A stretch of DNA of 22,290 nt from Muribaculaceae bacterium (GTDB lineage Bacteria > Pseudomonadota > Alphaproteobacteria > Rs-D84). The translations under genes and the position numbers were made by a program. The notes beneath the pieces are model-generated. The model did no database searches. It was not told the origin of the DNA and worked only from the letters and a program-made list of their open reading frames with translations. How positions within the stretch are numbered: the stretch's first letter is position 1; every line of letters begins with the position of its first letter. The stretch lies in NCBI GenBank assembly GCA_023665245.1, contig JAMPEH010000028.1, positions 1 through 22,290 on the forward strand, written 5' to 3'. Below, piece by piece: positions 1-8,789 of this stretch.

Positions 1-214
1 AGATGAAGATAAGGTTACATTCGCAGGCGCAAAGATTTTCCTGCAAGCCGGGCTGTGGCATATAGTCGGCATACACTCCGTAAGTTTCCTTGTCGCGGAG
101 CGTGAAACCGCCAACCTTATCCCAGCCTTTGTCACCGACAATGGGGAGTTTGCGCTCTACTTTGGGGTAAAGTGCGGGCCATTTGTCGATATGTCGCAGC
201 AGTCTGAACGCCAT
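1..214 (-). CDS. 5' part of an unrecognised phage gene, leftward
   Basis: The minus-strand frame opens with ATG at 214-212 (MAFRLLRHIDKWPALYPK...) and stays open for 71 codons to the window edge, so the 3' end is missing. I do not recognise the family. The visible part is rich in aromatic and basic residues, has no obvious signal peptide or membrane segment, and shows two cysteines (CACEC) near the edge. The frame was preferred over the overlapping plus-strand frame because it sits directly behind a Bacteroidetes -7 element (296-289) and a structured leader (279-225). Its ATG follows the T-rich tail of that hairpin by about 10 bases. The same promoter-hairpin-ATG order recurs elsewhere in the window. 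It is divergent from the tail operon starting at 364. Confidence 0.6.
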   Translation of the reverse strand, partial: MAFRLLRHIDKWPALYPKVERKLPIVGDKGWDKVGGFTLRDKETYGVYADYMPQPGLQENLCACECNLIFI

Positions 215-224
215 AATAAAAAGC

Positions 225-279
225 AGAGCCAAAAGCGGAAAGAACCACAATCAAGTGGCGCAAACGGCTCTCGGCTCTA
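225..279 (-). promoter_or_regulatory. Structured leader with AGAGCCGAGAGCC repeat and hairpin
   Basis: On the minus strand, TAGAGCCGAGAGCCG (279-265) is followed by GGCTCT (230-225). The second AGAGCC can pair with GGCTCT. Inside lie a GCG/CGC pairing and a CCAC/GTGG pairing (258-255 with 248-245) closing a six-base loop. The hairpin is followed by CTGCTTTTTATT and then the ATG at 214. It could be an attenuator, a terminator-like leader or a protein-binding site. Related hairpins occur at 12306-12335 and 19533-19568. Confidence 0.6.
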
Positions 280-288
280 AATGATATG

Positions 289-296
289 CAAAGATA
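289..296 (-). promoter_or_regulatory. Leftward promoter, -7 element TATCTTTG
   Basis: TATCTTTG matches the Bacteroidetes -7 consensus TAnnTTTG. No TTG is present at the expected -33 distance. That position is instead occupied by the shared ATTAGTATTACTT motif, which suggests dependence on an activator. The transcript would start near 284, just ahead of the hairpin leader. Confidence 0.65.
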
Positions 297-300
297 CAAA

Positions 301-321
301 TAATTATCAAGTAATACTAAT
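301..321 (-). promoter_or_regulatory. Shared operator-like motif, divergent copy
   Basis: On the minus strand this reads ATTAGTATTACTTGATAAT and differs at only two of 19 positions from the copy at 19288-19306. It lies between the divergent promoters at 289-296 and 329-359: over the -33 region of the leftward one and just upstream of the -33 TTG of the rightward one. A phage regulator binding here could control both directions. Confidence 0.55.
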
Positions 322-328
322 GAATCTA

Positions 329-359
329 TTGTATAAAAAGCTTTTATTTACTACATTTG
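329..359 (+). promoter_or_regulatory. Rightward promoter, TTG-N20-TACATTTG, nearly leaderless
   Basis: TTG (329-331), a 20-base spacer and TACATTTG (352-359) match the Bacteroidetes -33/-7 pattern. Only four bases separate TTTG from the ATG at 364, so the transcript should start at or almost at the start codon. The same spacing is seen at 19310-19345. This promoter probably drives the tail and lysis block. Confidence 0.7.
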
Positions 360-363
360 TGCT

Positions 364-852
364 ATGAAAGAATTAAAGCGACAACTCATGGAAATGGCTC
401 GTGAAAAGGGCATCTGTGTTGACGGTTATGCTCAAATGCGAACCGACAACGTGGAAGAGCTTGTTGGCTATTACATACAGAATCCCGACTGGTGTTTGGA
501 GCGTGATTATCCAACCCTTGATTTCTTGAGGGAAAATTTCTCCGATATTGAAGACAAAGGGATATATATAGACAAAACTTTCCACGGAGAGATTCTCAAC
601 GACAGGCAAGCCTATATATTCCATAATTGCAAAGGGACAATAAAAGTGGGATTGAATGTCGAGATGGCTATCATCCCGATGCTTTACGTGGCTAATAACT
701 GCCGTTTGCGGATTATCGGAATAGGGGAGTGCAAGCCGAACCGATATGTCAAGCGCGCCGAAGTTCCAGTCTACGTTTTCGGTGAGAACGATTTATCCGC
801 AAAGGATAACCTATATGTCAAATTCAACCATTACTACTGCTCGTTGATATGA
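364..852 (+). CDS. Conserved Bacteroidales phage protein of unknown function, tail-region
   Basis: A 162-residue protein starting MKELKRQLMEMAREKG. It resembles a recurrent Bacteroides phage family with an N-terminal helix, a central NPDWCLERDYP-like motif (about residues 39-50) and a C-terminal half with FHNCKGTIKVGLNVEMAIIPMLY followed by beta-rich sequence. I know no function for this family. There is no signal peptide and no catalytic motif that I can name. The ATG at 364 lies four bases after a -7 element, so the mRNA is probably leaderless. Its stop overlaps the next ATG (ATGA at 849-852), which indicates translational coupling with the next gene. The position ahead of the tail hub suggests a role in tail or baseplate assembly, but that is inference. 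Confidence 0.85.
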   Translation: MKELKRQLMEMAREKGICVDGYAQMRTDNVEELVGYYIQNPDWCLERDYPTLDFLRENFSDIEDKGIYIDKTFHGEILNDRQAYIFHNCKGTIKVGLNVEMAIIPMLYVANNCRLRIIGIGECKPNRYVKRAEVPVYVFGENDLSAKDNLYVKFNHYYCSLI

Positions 853-1340
853 AAAGACCCTTATTGCAGATAGGCGACGGAGATGCAATGGACGTACAAA
901 GTGTTTTCGGATTCATTTACGCCGATGCCGACGAGCGTACCGCCCCCGATGAAAAAGAAGATGCCGTCAGCAACTATGCCGAACAACCCGGTGAGAATCG
1001 TGACGGCAGGGTTGTGGACGCTCCGTTTGATTACACGGTTATTTTTGTCGTGGAAGCACCTAATAAGGACTTGACCAATGCCAACGCTAAGATAAGCGAC
1101 TTCAACAATCGGATAAGGGGACGCATAGATGACACGGATATTAAAAGAAAAAAAGAAATCACATTCTATAACTATCTTAACCGTGTAAAGATAGTTGGCT
1201 ATCCCGATGTAATCGCAAAACCGACAAAAGTGTGGCACTCTGACGTGTATGGGGAACTGGACTATGCGAAAATAGAATTGAAAATCCGTGTCACAGATCC
1301 TTCTAAGTGTGATTTCAACCTAAGTACAGATAACTTGTAG
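849..1340 (+). CDS. Probable tail-associated phage protein preceding the hub gene
   Basis: A 163-residue protein starting MKRPLLQIGDGDAMD. It has an acidic, probably flexible stretch at about residues 28-52. A longer C-terminal domain includes KKEITFYNYLNRVKIVGYPD and ends in beta-rich sequence. I do not recognise named catalytic residues. Proteins of this type sit directly upstream of the tail hub in Bacteroides prophages, so a distal-tail or baseplate role is plausible, but it is not shown here. The start overlaps the stop of the preceding gene by four bases. The stop (1338-1340) is also the first edge of the AGAGCC repeat and of an 8-base inverted repeat that spans the next start codon. 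Confidence 0.8.
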   Translation: MKRPLLQIGDGDAMDVQSVFGFIYADADERTAPDEKEDAVSNYAEQPGENRDGRVVDAPFDYTVIFVVEAPNKDLTNANAKISDFNNRIRGRIDDTDIKRKKEITFYNYLNRVKIVGYPDVIAKPTKVWHSDVYGELDYAKIELKIRVTDPSKCDFNLSTDNL

Positions 1341-1370
1341 AGCCGAGAGCCAAACACTATGACTACAAGT
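1333..1370 (+). promoter_or_regulatory. AGAGCCGAGAGCC repeat inside an inverted repeat at the hub start
   Basis: ACTTGTAG (1333-1340) and CTACAAGT (1363-1370) form a perfect 8-base inverted repeat around a 22-base loop. The loop contains most of the AGAGCCGAGAGCC element (1339-1351) and an out-of-frame ATG (1359). That ATG opens a five-codon reading frame (MTTSD) ending TAA at 1374-1376. The hub's GTG start (1369) falls at the 3' edge of the stem. The GGCTCT arm seen at the other copies is absent here. Confidence 0.5.
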
Positions 1371-4300
1371 GATTAAGGATATACAGGAACTGAATTTCCC
1401 CGAATACGCCACGCTTTCGTCAGCGACGTGTTCTCTCCCCGACATGGGTGAGAAATCAATCACATCAACTGTGAGGATTGACGGACGGATTGCGCCCGAT
1501 TTCTCGTTTGACTGGGAAGTAGTGTTCAAAGGCGAGAAATACATCATGCCGTTGCGCACACCGCAGGGGAGCAAGGACAACGAGACGATGTTGTCAAGCA
1601 ACGACCTGACATTCCAGCATTGGGCTATATATCAGCTGAAACGCCGGTTTTTCTTCAATATCGTCAATCTTGAAGCGGGTACGACCGTCCCCGATGAATA
1701 CGATTATCCCATCACTCTCAATCTGGGGGACTTCTGCATACTTTTCGGCAAGGTTCTCGACTATTATTTTGGCGGCAAGATAACAATTGACCTCAATCCC
1801 GAATGGGAATACGCCACCGAGCCGCAGACCGTCACCATATCGCATTCTAAGATATGGAATGTCCTTGTTGAATCGTTCTATGATGTTTACGGAGTGCGCT
1901 GGCAGATTGCACCACGTCTTGATAACGACAATGAAACCAAGGACGGCGAGAGATATGTTATAAAGGTAGGTTATCCGACAACGGAGGTTGACCACATCTT
2001 TGAATACGGTTTTGAGGGAGGTCTGCTCAAAGTCGAGCGTCAAGTCCAAAGCGAGAATATCAGCAACATGATAATCGGGCGTGGAGGGGAGAAGAATCTA
2101 CCCTACCGCTATTTCAAGCAGCACGATGAAGACAATGCCTCGTTTTCGCCCGACCCCGACTGGGTTCCCGAACTCAAAGACCGATATTTCGCCAATCTGC
2201 ACGGAGCGACGTTCCGTTCTTATATACAAGGGTGGAACCATAGGCATTACAAGCGTACGTCCATCACATCCGCTTCGCAAGCATACTCCCCATGGGCTTG
2301 GATGAGAGGTTATACCGACCTTGTTTTCCATCCTGTAGAGTATGTCGCAGACGAGTTTACAACGGAAGATAGCGGTTATGGGGTAAAAATCGATTCTTCC
2401 ATCGCCAAGTATGGGGAGATTGAGGACGGACTCGACAATAACGATGATATTTACCCCACCATCCAAGGGGTAATAATCCCACCCTACGGACGTATAGACC
2501 AAGTGGTCGATGTCGAGCCGATAACGTCTGACGAAATCAAGGAATCGGCGGAGTCAGATGCCGTAAAACTTGATGCCAGTTCTTGCAAGGGTACTGTGGC
2601 AAGGGTGATTCCCGCTTCTTATGAGACTTGGTGGGTGCAAGGCAATGGCACGTTCAGAGTTTCAGAAGGCAAGATTGCAAATTTGGTTGTCAGTCTTGAA
2701 GTGTTAGCTGTGAATGAAAACGGTGTGCGGTTAAATGTCGCCGACAACGCCGAGATTGAAGCCGGGTCTGAGATAGTCAGGGTGTTCAACATGGTCACCG
2801 GGGAGGAACACTCCGCATCGGCTATCCCCGAGGGCGAATGGGGGTATCAGGTTTCCTGCCGTGTTCACAACATGACCACGGACAAGATTCTGAATATCAC
2901 AGTTGGCTCTAATGATGTCCACATCGTGGAATCCACTCCATCCGACAAGTGGGGTGACACGTGGGATATATGGGTTAAGAATATTTGGCAGACTGAAAAA
3001 CTCGCAGACGAGACCGACACCGAATATGCCGAAAGGGTGTGGAAACCCATTCTTGGAGACCGTGAGGGCGGCGAAGCCAAGGTGGTCTTTTCAAGTGGAT
3101 GGTTGTCTACATCTGAGGACTACGAGTTCATCATAGCGAAAACGCCTGTATTCGACACAACCAAATCCATTGGGGGTGTTCAGAGCCATTGGAGGATAAC
3201 ACTTGGCAAGAGCGATGCTGATTTGGAATCGCTCGGGTTATATGTGCCATCCACGAAAAGACAAGCCAACGCCGGTGACTATTTCTTCTTTATAGGCATT
3301 GATATGCCACATCTATATGTGGTCGAAGCTGAGAAACGTCTTGACGATTGGAAAAAGGATGAGCTTGCCAAGATAAAGGACATCAAGCCTACGTGGGTAG
3401 TGACTCTTGACAAGGTGAGAATCCACAATTATGGCAACCCCGGTGCGATAATCGACTCTCTCCATCCGGGTGACACATTCACCCTGCGTGACGAACGGTT
3501 TATACCCGGGTCGCACCAAGAAAAACTGTACTTAACGTCGATAACATATACATACACTGAGCCGACCGATAAAGAAGCGAACTTGTTACCCGATGTCGAA
3601 GTGGTGCTATCCGATGATTACACGGTATCGGCTAACCCGGTGTCGCTTCTTCAAGGTGAGGTGTCGGCATTGCAAAAGCAGATAGGGTCAATCTCCAACA
3701 TAGAGCAGGTGGTAAGGGCAGTGTCCGATAAACTTTACTTGCGCAAGGACGGATTCTCCGACCGTTCATATTCGCCCACTGAATTTGCGTCGCTTTTGAC
3801 ATCCGCAGGATTCAGAAGCGGGATTGCAGGTGGTCAAGGATGGGGATTCTTCAAGGACGAGAACGGCAATTGGGTGTTGGAAACCGACCGTATCAACGTG
3901 CGGCAGGATATGACCGTCAACAATCTTATTATCAACCAAATCGAGGGTCGTGGCGGCATGATTGTAGAGAGTGCCGCAAGAATGGAAATCACCGAAGTGG
4001 TCAAGTCGCAGGACGGATACGTGTGTTATTTCGACCAAAAGGAGGGCACGATAGCGAATCTGTTCCATCTTGGAGACGTGGCATGGTGCAACAGGTTCAC
4101 CCCCGACAATAACGACTTGAAGTTCTACAAGCGCAGGGTTATGGGTGTGACTGAAAATAGTGTCACACTGTCCGATGTGTATAAAAACGGAGACGGCATA
4201 CCCTCGCAAGGGGATGTGATAGTCCATTACGGAAGCTATACGGACAAGACACGGCAATATGTCAAAGTACGTGACGTTATCGGGGGCGGCTACGAACGTT

Positions 4301-7300
4301 ATATCGAGGGCTTGGATTCCGTTGACGCCGACGGCGTGGAATACTACTATGTCGGACGGCAGGACGGACAAGGCCCGAGGTGGTTTATCGGAGACCATGA
4401 CGGAGAGTATGCCGAATACAAGGATAAAAAGCTCACTTTGAGATGTGCGCTTTCAATAGAATCCACCATAGACGGCAAAACCCTTATCAATTTCATCAAG
4501 GAGAACGGAGGACTCAACGATGACGTCAAGGATTTTGTCAGCTCCGCATTGCAGGGCATACAAGACCAGATAGACGGAGTTATCGAGACGTGGTTCTACA
4601 ATGGCGAACCCACTTTGTCTAACTATCCGGCTGTCGAATGGATTACCGATTCCGATAAAGAGAAACATCTCTCCGACCTTTATTTCGACAATAAAACAGG
4701 GCTCGCTTACCGGTTTTCCAAAGATGTCAACGGAAATTATTTCTGGAACGACAAAGTGGATTCGGCCACCGCCAAAGCCCTTGCGGATGCGGCGAGGGCA
4801 CAGGACACAGCCGATGGCAAACGCAGAGTGTTCACATCCCAACCATTACCGCCATACGACCCCGGGGATTTATGGGCTAACGCCACATATCCGTTTGACG
4901 GTTCTCTTTTTAAAGATGATTTGCTTAGGTGTTTCACGCCTAAAGTCAAAGGGGAAACATTCTCAATCTCGGACTGGGATTTGGCTACAAAGTATACCGA
5001 TGACACTAAGGCAGAAGAGGCTATCGCTCGGATTGAGAAGCTGGATTACATAAAAGATGCTTTAAAGGATTTTACAACTATTAATGGCGGTTTGGTTTTA
5101 AGTTCTTTAATAAGTCTTGGCGTAAACAATGCGGATTTCACCACGCAGGCCACGTGGAGCGGCATAAGCGGACTGTATAAACCCGATAAAACCGGCGGGG
5201 GGATTGCGGCGTGGTACGGCGGAGACATGCTCGATAAAGCGGATTATTACAACTGGGATGAATCCTTGCAAAGATGGGTTATCAAGCCTAACACTTCTGT
5301 GGCTGGACTCCGTATAGCCCAAGGTCTGGACCGCATGGACGGAACGGGCTACCGTGCCGGGGGAAGCATCTGGTGGGACGCGAGCGGCAATATCCACGCT
5401 GACCCGTTGTCGTTCTTTGTGGGCGAGGAATCCGTGGGTAACGTGCTGGGGCTTTTCAAGTTCCATCCTACTAACAACACGGCGTTCGCACAGACCACCG
5501 CCGTCACGCCGCAGAGGGTGTTCACGAAACTTCGTATAGGTTCGGATGATGGAACAAAAAGTGTCACTCTCTCCTATGATGCGGCCAACAATGCTTTGAA
5601 GATTGACGGCAATGCCTACACGACCGGGGATTTGGCAGCGTTGGGTACGGGGTCCCTAAGCATCGGGGGTGGTACGCAGGGCGGCGGTTCAGCTTACGAC
5701 CGATTGGATGCGTGGGGCGATTACTCTTCCGATAAGTCGGGATATGTCCTTTCGGCTGCACTGGGCTATGGGCTGAAAACGGAGATTGACTCACTTAAAA
5801 GTGGCGCGCCTCTCAGTTTGTCAGTTACTGGAAATGGCAATGCCATAACAGACATTTCTAAATCAGGCAATACAATAACCGCCACCAAAGGTACGACATT
5901 CCTCACCCAGCAGTCTCTCGCTAACCTCGTCACACTCGACACGACACAGGTTATATCTGGAGGAAAGCAAACAACATCTTATATATCCTTGGTTGGGTCT
6001 AATAAACTTGCTAATGGCATAAATCGTTTTTCATCTGGCGTTCTTTCATTTAGAGAAACGTCGTATGATGATAATTTTGGCATCTGGGCTGATTTTTCAG
6101 GGTCAGGCTCTTCGCAGAATCTATACATTGGAGGTGGTGGCTCAGGGGCAAATATTGAGTATACCCAAGCCGGAGACAACTTTACTCCTTATCTTACCAT
6201 TAATCATACTACAGGTAATTTAAAGGTCAAAGGCTCAATAAGCCGTGAAGGCGGCACTTCCTCGCAGTTCCTGAAAGCCGACGGAAGCGTGGATGGGAAT
6301 GCGTACTTTCTACGATACAACACAAGCAACGACAACATCGACATTGATTGGGGGCAGAGCGTCAAAACTTTCGACCCGGTACCAAGTGGCACACCACCAG
6401 AACGGTGCGCTAACATCACGTTACTATCTCTTGGAAACGATTTTGACAGGAAAAAGATGTTGGCATTTCCATATAATAATGATAACATCTATTACCGCAG
6501 ACGTGTTAACGGAGTTTTCAAAGATTGGGTTATGCTGCTCCACAGCGGCAACTACTCCACATACGCCCTCCCACGTTCGGGCGGCACGATGACCGGGGCG
6601 TTGAACTTCGCAAACAGCACAGCCAACATCATGGGCGATGACGTGCAGATTGGGGATTGCAACGTGGCTGGTCAGATTGGCATACAGGGCATAAACGGAG
6701 CTTCGGGCATCGCTTTCCTCAAACAGAACGACACGTGGGGAAGCTCGGCTACACGCTGGTCTATGACGTGGGACGGCACGAACATGGCAGCATCCTCGAC
6801 CGCTCTGTTCAAAAACCTCAATGCTCAACTTCTGAATGGATATTATTCAAGTGACTTAATCCTTCTAAATAAGGCGGCAAAGCAACACGCTTTGCAATGG
6901 GGGTATGCCACTCAGCAACAATCGACATCCGCTTGGACCACTAATTATTTGCTCTTAGCCGATATTTCAGTCTGGGCTGACCAATCGACCACGACGGAGA
7001 AGTACGCTGGTTTTGTAGGCAGGATATGGACTTACAGACAATATGGTTCAGCAGAACAAATGGTGGGTGATGTTATCGCAAAGGCGGCGAAATGGGGAAG
7101 TGGAAACGATAGGAATTATACTTTAAATACAAATAGCACAAATTTTGTGCCTTGCATTATAACATACAACAATGCCACTTGGCTTGCGATAAGGATGAGC
7201 GCAAGCCACAATGGGAATGTAAGACTCCAAGGGTTGATGTTTGGGCTAAATGCATCGCCCATGACTTCGGTAGAATCGCTGAACGGCAATGTGGTGGAAC

Positions 7301-8751
7301 TTTACACAGCTCCAATCGGATTTTTTAATTCACAAAGCACAAACAAACTCTATACCCCACGTTCGCTTTGGGGGCAATCGTTCGACGGAAGCGCAAACGT
7401 CAGCGGCAACATGACTGGCGTGGGGAGCATATCGGCAAGCGGAGAGTTTAAGACATCATCCGCAAACGCTTTCAGGGCCGTTTCTGGTACGTATGGATTC
7501 TTTATCAGAAATGACGGAGACAATACTTATTTCTTGCTTACGGATAGTGGTAACGCAAGTGGCAATTGGAACAGTCTGCGACCGCTCTACATCAACAACG
7601 CCACTGGCAATGTCAATATCGCAGGCGGTGCTATCGTAGCAGGTCATGGCAGCAACGTAGGTATAGGAAAAGGGGCTTCATCATACAAGCTCGATGTCAA
7701 CGGCTCGCAGTACATCAACGGCTCATTGACTTTGGCTGCCAACAACACGATTTGCGGGGGTGGCGGCAACCTCTACATCGGCAATTCGGGCAACAACGCC
7801 TACGTCTACATACAGGAGGATATGCAATCGAGCAATAGCGGCGCATGGAGCATCAGCACGTCAGGTGCCGCATCGTTTTCTTCACTTTCAACCGGGTCGC
7901 TCAGTCTTACCGGTAATCTTTCAGTGGGTGGCACTACCACATTTAGCGGAGCTGTGACCGTCAACTCCACCCTCGATGCGACCGGGTTAATCGGGGCCGC
8001 AAACGGCATATCGGTTCAGAACGGAGCTTGGATTTGGGGAGGACTCTACGCCTACAATGGCGCATCCGTGTCAGGCAACCTGACGGTTAGCAGCTATACA
8101 AACACAAACACGCTGGATGTCATTAACGGTATGACCGTGGGACTTGGAATTACCGCAGGGTCAAATATCAAAACGTCTGCCGACATGGAGTGCAGGGATA
8201 TTTATGTGTCAAATGACTTATTCACGACACACTCTATGTGTTGTTACACATCGAATGGCGGTTTGTTTATCACACCCGGCACATCGTACTATTACGCACG
8301 TCTTTATGCCGCGACCTCGCCGTCAGGACTTAATTCTTCCGCTATTTGGCTTGATATTAACAATAACCGCTCCACTACATTTTATCAGTCTATAATATCC
8401 AATGGGGACGTTACCGCCCTCTCGGATATGCGAAGGAAAAATGTGATAAGAAGCTTTACCCTTGGATTGAGGGATATTGCGTCAGCGCCGCTCTTCATCC
8501 ACACATGGAAAGACGGAAGGATAGAGGGTGAATTTGTCGGCACTTCGGCTCAGTATTGGCAAAGGGTACTTCCGCAAGCGGTGAGGGGTGATGATGAACT
8601 GTCGATGGCTTACGGCAAAGCGGCTATGGCCGCGGCTATCTCGTTGGCACGGAATCTGACAGATACCGATGACGAAGTGTCACGGTTAAAGCAGTCTGTA
8701 TCGGAATTACAAGCCCGAATCATCATGCTTGAAGCCCTCGTAAATAACTAA
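1369..8751 (+). CDS. Giant tail hub/fibre protein with C-terminal S74 self-cleaving chaperone
   Basis: A 2460-residue virion protein at the tail tip. Residues about 1-250 (IKDIQELNFPEYATLSS...) resemble the hub domain of Bacteroides phage tail proteins. Residues 250-750 are beta-rich extensions, followed by a short helical stretch near 757-800. A further conserved module lies at about 840-1060, with carbohydrate-binding-like beta domains after it. A collagen/fibre-type SGGTMTGAL motif is near 1735. Gly/Ser/Asn-rich beta repeats run from about 1890 to 2330. The C terminus carries the Peptidase S74 intramolecular chaperone: SDMRRK places Ser2352 and Lys2357 five apart, as in the known Ser/Lys dyad, so the last ~109 residues are probably cut off after trimer folding. 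That piece ends in a coiled coil (2433-2460). Translation starts at GTG 1369, because a stop in frame lies at 1360-1362. It probably binds the host surface. Confidence 0.85.
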   Translation: MIKDIQELNFPEYATLSSATCSLPDMGEKSITSTVRIDGRIAPDFSFDWEVVFKGEKYIMPLRTPQGSKDNETMLSSNDLTFQHWAIYQLKRRFFFNIVNLEAGTTVPDEYDYPITLNLGDFCILFGKVLDYYFGGKITIDLNPEWEYATEPQTVTISHSKIWNVLVESFYDVYGVRWQIAPRLDNDNETKDGERYVIKVGYPTTEVDHIFEYGFEGGLLKVERQVQSENISNMIIGRGGEKNLPYRYFKQHDEDNASFSPDPDWVPELKDRYFANLHGATFRSYIQGWNHRHYKRTSITSASQAYSPWAWMRGYTDLVFHPVEYVADEFTTEDSGYGVKIDSSIAKYGEIEDGLDNNDDIYPTIQGVIIPPYGRIDQVVDVEPITSDEIKESAESDAVKLDASSCKGTVARVIPASYETWWVQGNGTFRVSEGKIANLVVSLEVLAVNENGVRLNVADNAEIEAGSEIVRVFNMVTGEEHSASAIPEGEWGYQVSCRVHNMTTDKILNITVGSNDVHIVESTPSDKWGDTWDIWVKNIWQTEKLADETDTEYAERVWKPILGDREGGEAKVVFSSGWLSTSEDYEFIIAKTPVFDTTKSIGGVQSHWRITLGKSDADLESLGLYVPSTKRQANAGDYFFFIGIDMPHLYVVEAEKRLDDWKKDELAKIKDIKPTWVVTLDKVRIHNYGNPGAIIDSLHPGDTFTLRDERFIPGSHQEKLYLTSITYTYTEPTDKEANLLPDVEVVLSDDYTVSANPVSLLQGEVSALQKQIGSISNIEQVVRAVSDKLYLRKDGFSDRSYSPTEFASLLTSAGFRSGIAGGQGWGFFKDENGNWVLETDRINVRQDMTVNNLIINQIEGRGGMIVESAARMEITEVVKSQDGYVCYFDQKEGTIANLFHLGDVAWCNRFTPDNNDLKFYKRRVMGVTENSVTLSDVYKNGDGIPSQGDVIVHYGSYTDKTRQYVKVRDVIGGGYERYIEGLDSVDADGVEYYYVGRQDGQGPRWFIGDHDGEYAEYKDKKLTLRCALSIESTIDGKTLINFIKENGGLNDDVKDFVSSALQGIQDQIDGVIETWFYNGEPTLSNYPAVEWITDSDKEKHLSDLYFDNKTGLAYRFSKDVNGNYFWNDKVDSATAKALADAARAQDTADGKRRVFTSQPLPPYDPGDLWANATYPFDGSLFKDDLLRCFTPKVKGETFSISDWDLATKYTDDTKAEEAIARIEKLDYIKDALKDFTTINGGLVLSSLISLGVNNADFTTQATWSGISGLYKPDKTGGGIAAWYGGDMLDKADYYNWDESLQRWVIKPNTSVAGLRIAQGLDRMDGTGYRAGGSIWWDASGNIHADPLSFFVGEESVGNVLGLFKFHPTNNTAFAQTTAVTPQRVFTKLRIGSDDGTKSVTLSYDAANNALKIDGNAYTTGDLAALGTGSLSIGGGTQGGGSAYDRLDAWGDYSSDKSGYVLSAALGYGLKTEIDSLKSGAPLSLSVTGNGNAITDISKSGNTITATKGTTFLTQQSLANLVTLDTTQVISGGKQTTSYISLVGSNKLANGINRFSSGVLSFRETSYDDNFGIWADFSGSGSSQNLYIGGGGSGANIEYTQAGDNFTPYLTINHTTGNLKVKGSISREGGTSSQFLKADGSVDGNAYFLRYNTSNDNIDIDWGQSVKTFDPVPSGTPPERCANITLLSLGNDFDRKKMLAFPYNNDNIYYRRRVNGVFKDWVMLLHSGNYSTYALPRSGGTMTGALNFANSTANIMGDDVQIGDCNVAGQIGIQGINGASGIAFLKQNDTWGSSATRWSMTWDGTNMAASSTALFKNLNAQLLNGYYSSDLILLNKAAKQHALQWGYATQQQSTSAWTTNYLLLADISVWADQSTTTEKYAGFVGRIWTYRQYGSAEQMVGDVIAKAAKWGSGNDRNYTLNTNSTNFVPCIITYNNATWLAIRMSASHNGNVRLQGLMFGLNASPMTSVESLNGNVVELYTAPIGFFNSQSTNKLYTPRSLWGQSFDGSANVSGNMTGVGSISASGEFKTSSANAFRAVSGTYGFFIRNDGDNTYFLLTDSGNASGNWNSLRPLYINNATGNVNIAGGAIVAGHGSNVGIGKGASSYKLDVNGSQYINGSLTLAANNTICGGGGNLYIGNSGNNAYVYIQEDMQSSNSGAWSISTSGAASFSSLSTGSLSLTGNLSVGGTTTFSGAVTVNSTLDATGLIGAANGISVQNGAWIWGGLYAYNGASVSGNLTVSSYTNTNTLDVINGMTVGLGITAGSNIKTSADMECRDIYVSNDLFTTHSMCCYTSNGGLFITPGTSYYYARLYAATSPSGLNSSAIWLDINNNRSTTFYQSIISNGDVTALSDMRRKNVIRSFTLGLRDIASAPLFIHTWKDGRIEGEFVGTSAQYWQRVLPQAVRGDDELSMAYGKAAMAAAISLARNLTDTDDEVSRLKQSVSELQARIIMLEALVNN

Positions 8752-8770
8752 ATTCTGAAAATCAAAAAAA

Positions 8771-8789
8771 ATTAGTATTAACTTTATAA
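8771..8789 (+). promoter_or_regulatory. Weak relative of the shared operator-like motif
   Basis: ATTAGTATTA is identical to ten bases of the copy at 321-312 (minus). ACTTTATAA then matches the remainder allowing one inserted A and one substitution. No TAnnTTTG element follows before the ATG at 8801, although TAACTTTA (8779-8786) is one base short of it. The stretch is AT-rich, so a chance match is possible. Confidence 0.25.

Noticed and set aside
2..280. Plus-strand frame open from the left edge to a stop at about 280
   Set aside because: It reads through the hairpin and the AGAGCC repeat and ends in a low-complexity basic tail. The opposite strand has a promoter, a leader and a well-placed ATG for the same stretch.
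265..1352. Invertible segment bounded by GGCTCTCGGCTCTA at 266-279 and its inverse at 1338-1351
   Set aside because: The shared inverted sequence is only about 14 bases and is explained by the repeat family, which also occurs at 12.3 and 19.5 kb in leader context. No invertase is visible.
3766..4398. 210-residue minus-strand frame
   Set aside because: It is antisense to the hub gene, has no start signals and no domain.
5800..8400. Tandem DNA repeats in the Gly/Ser-rich fibre region
   Set aside because: The protein repeats are loose; no exact DNA repeat units long enough to call were seen.
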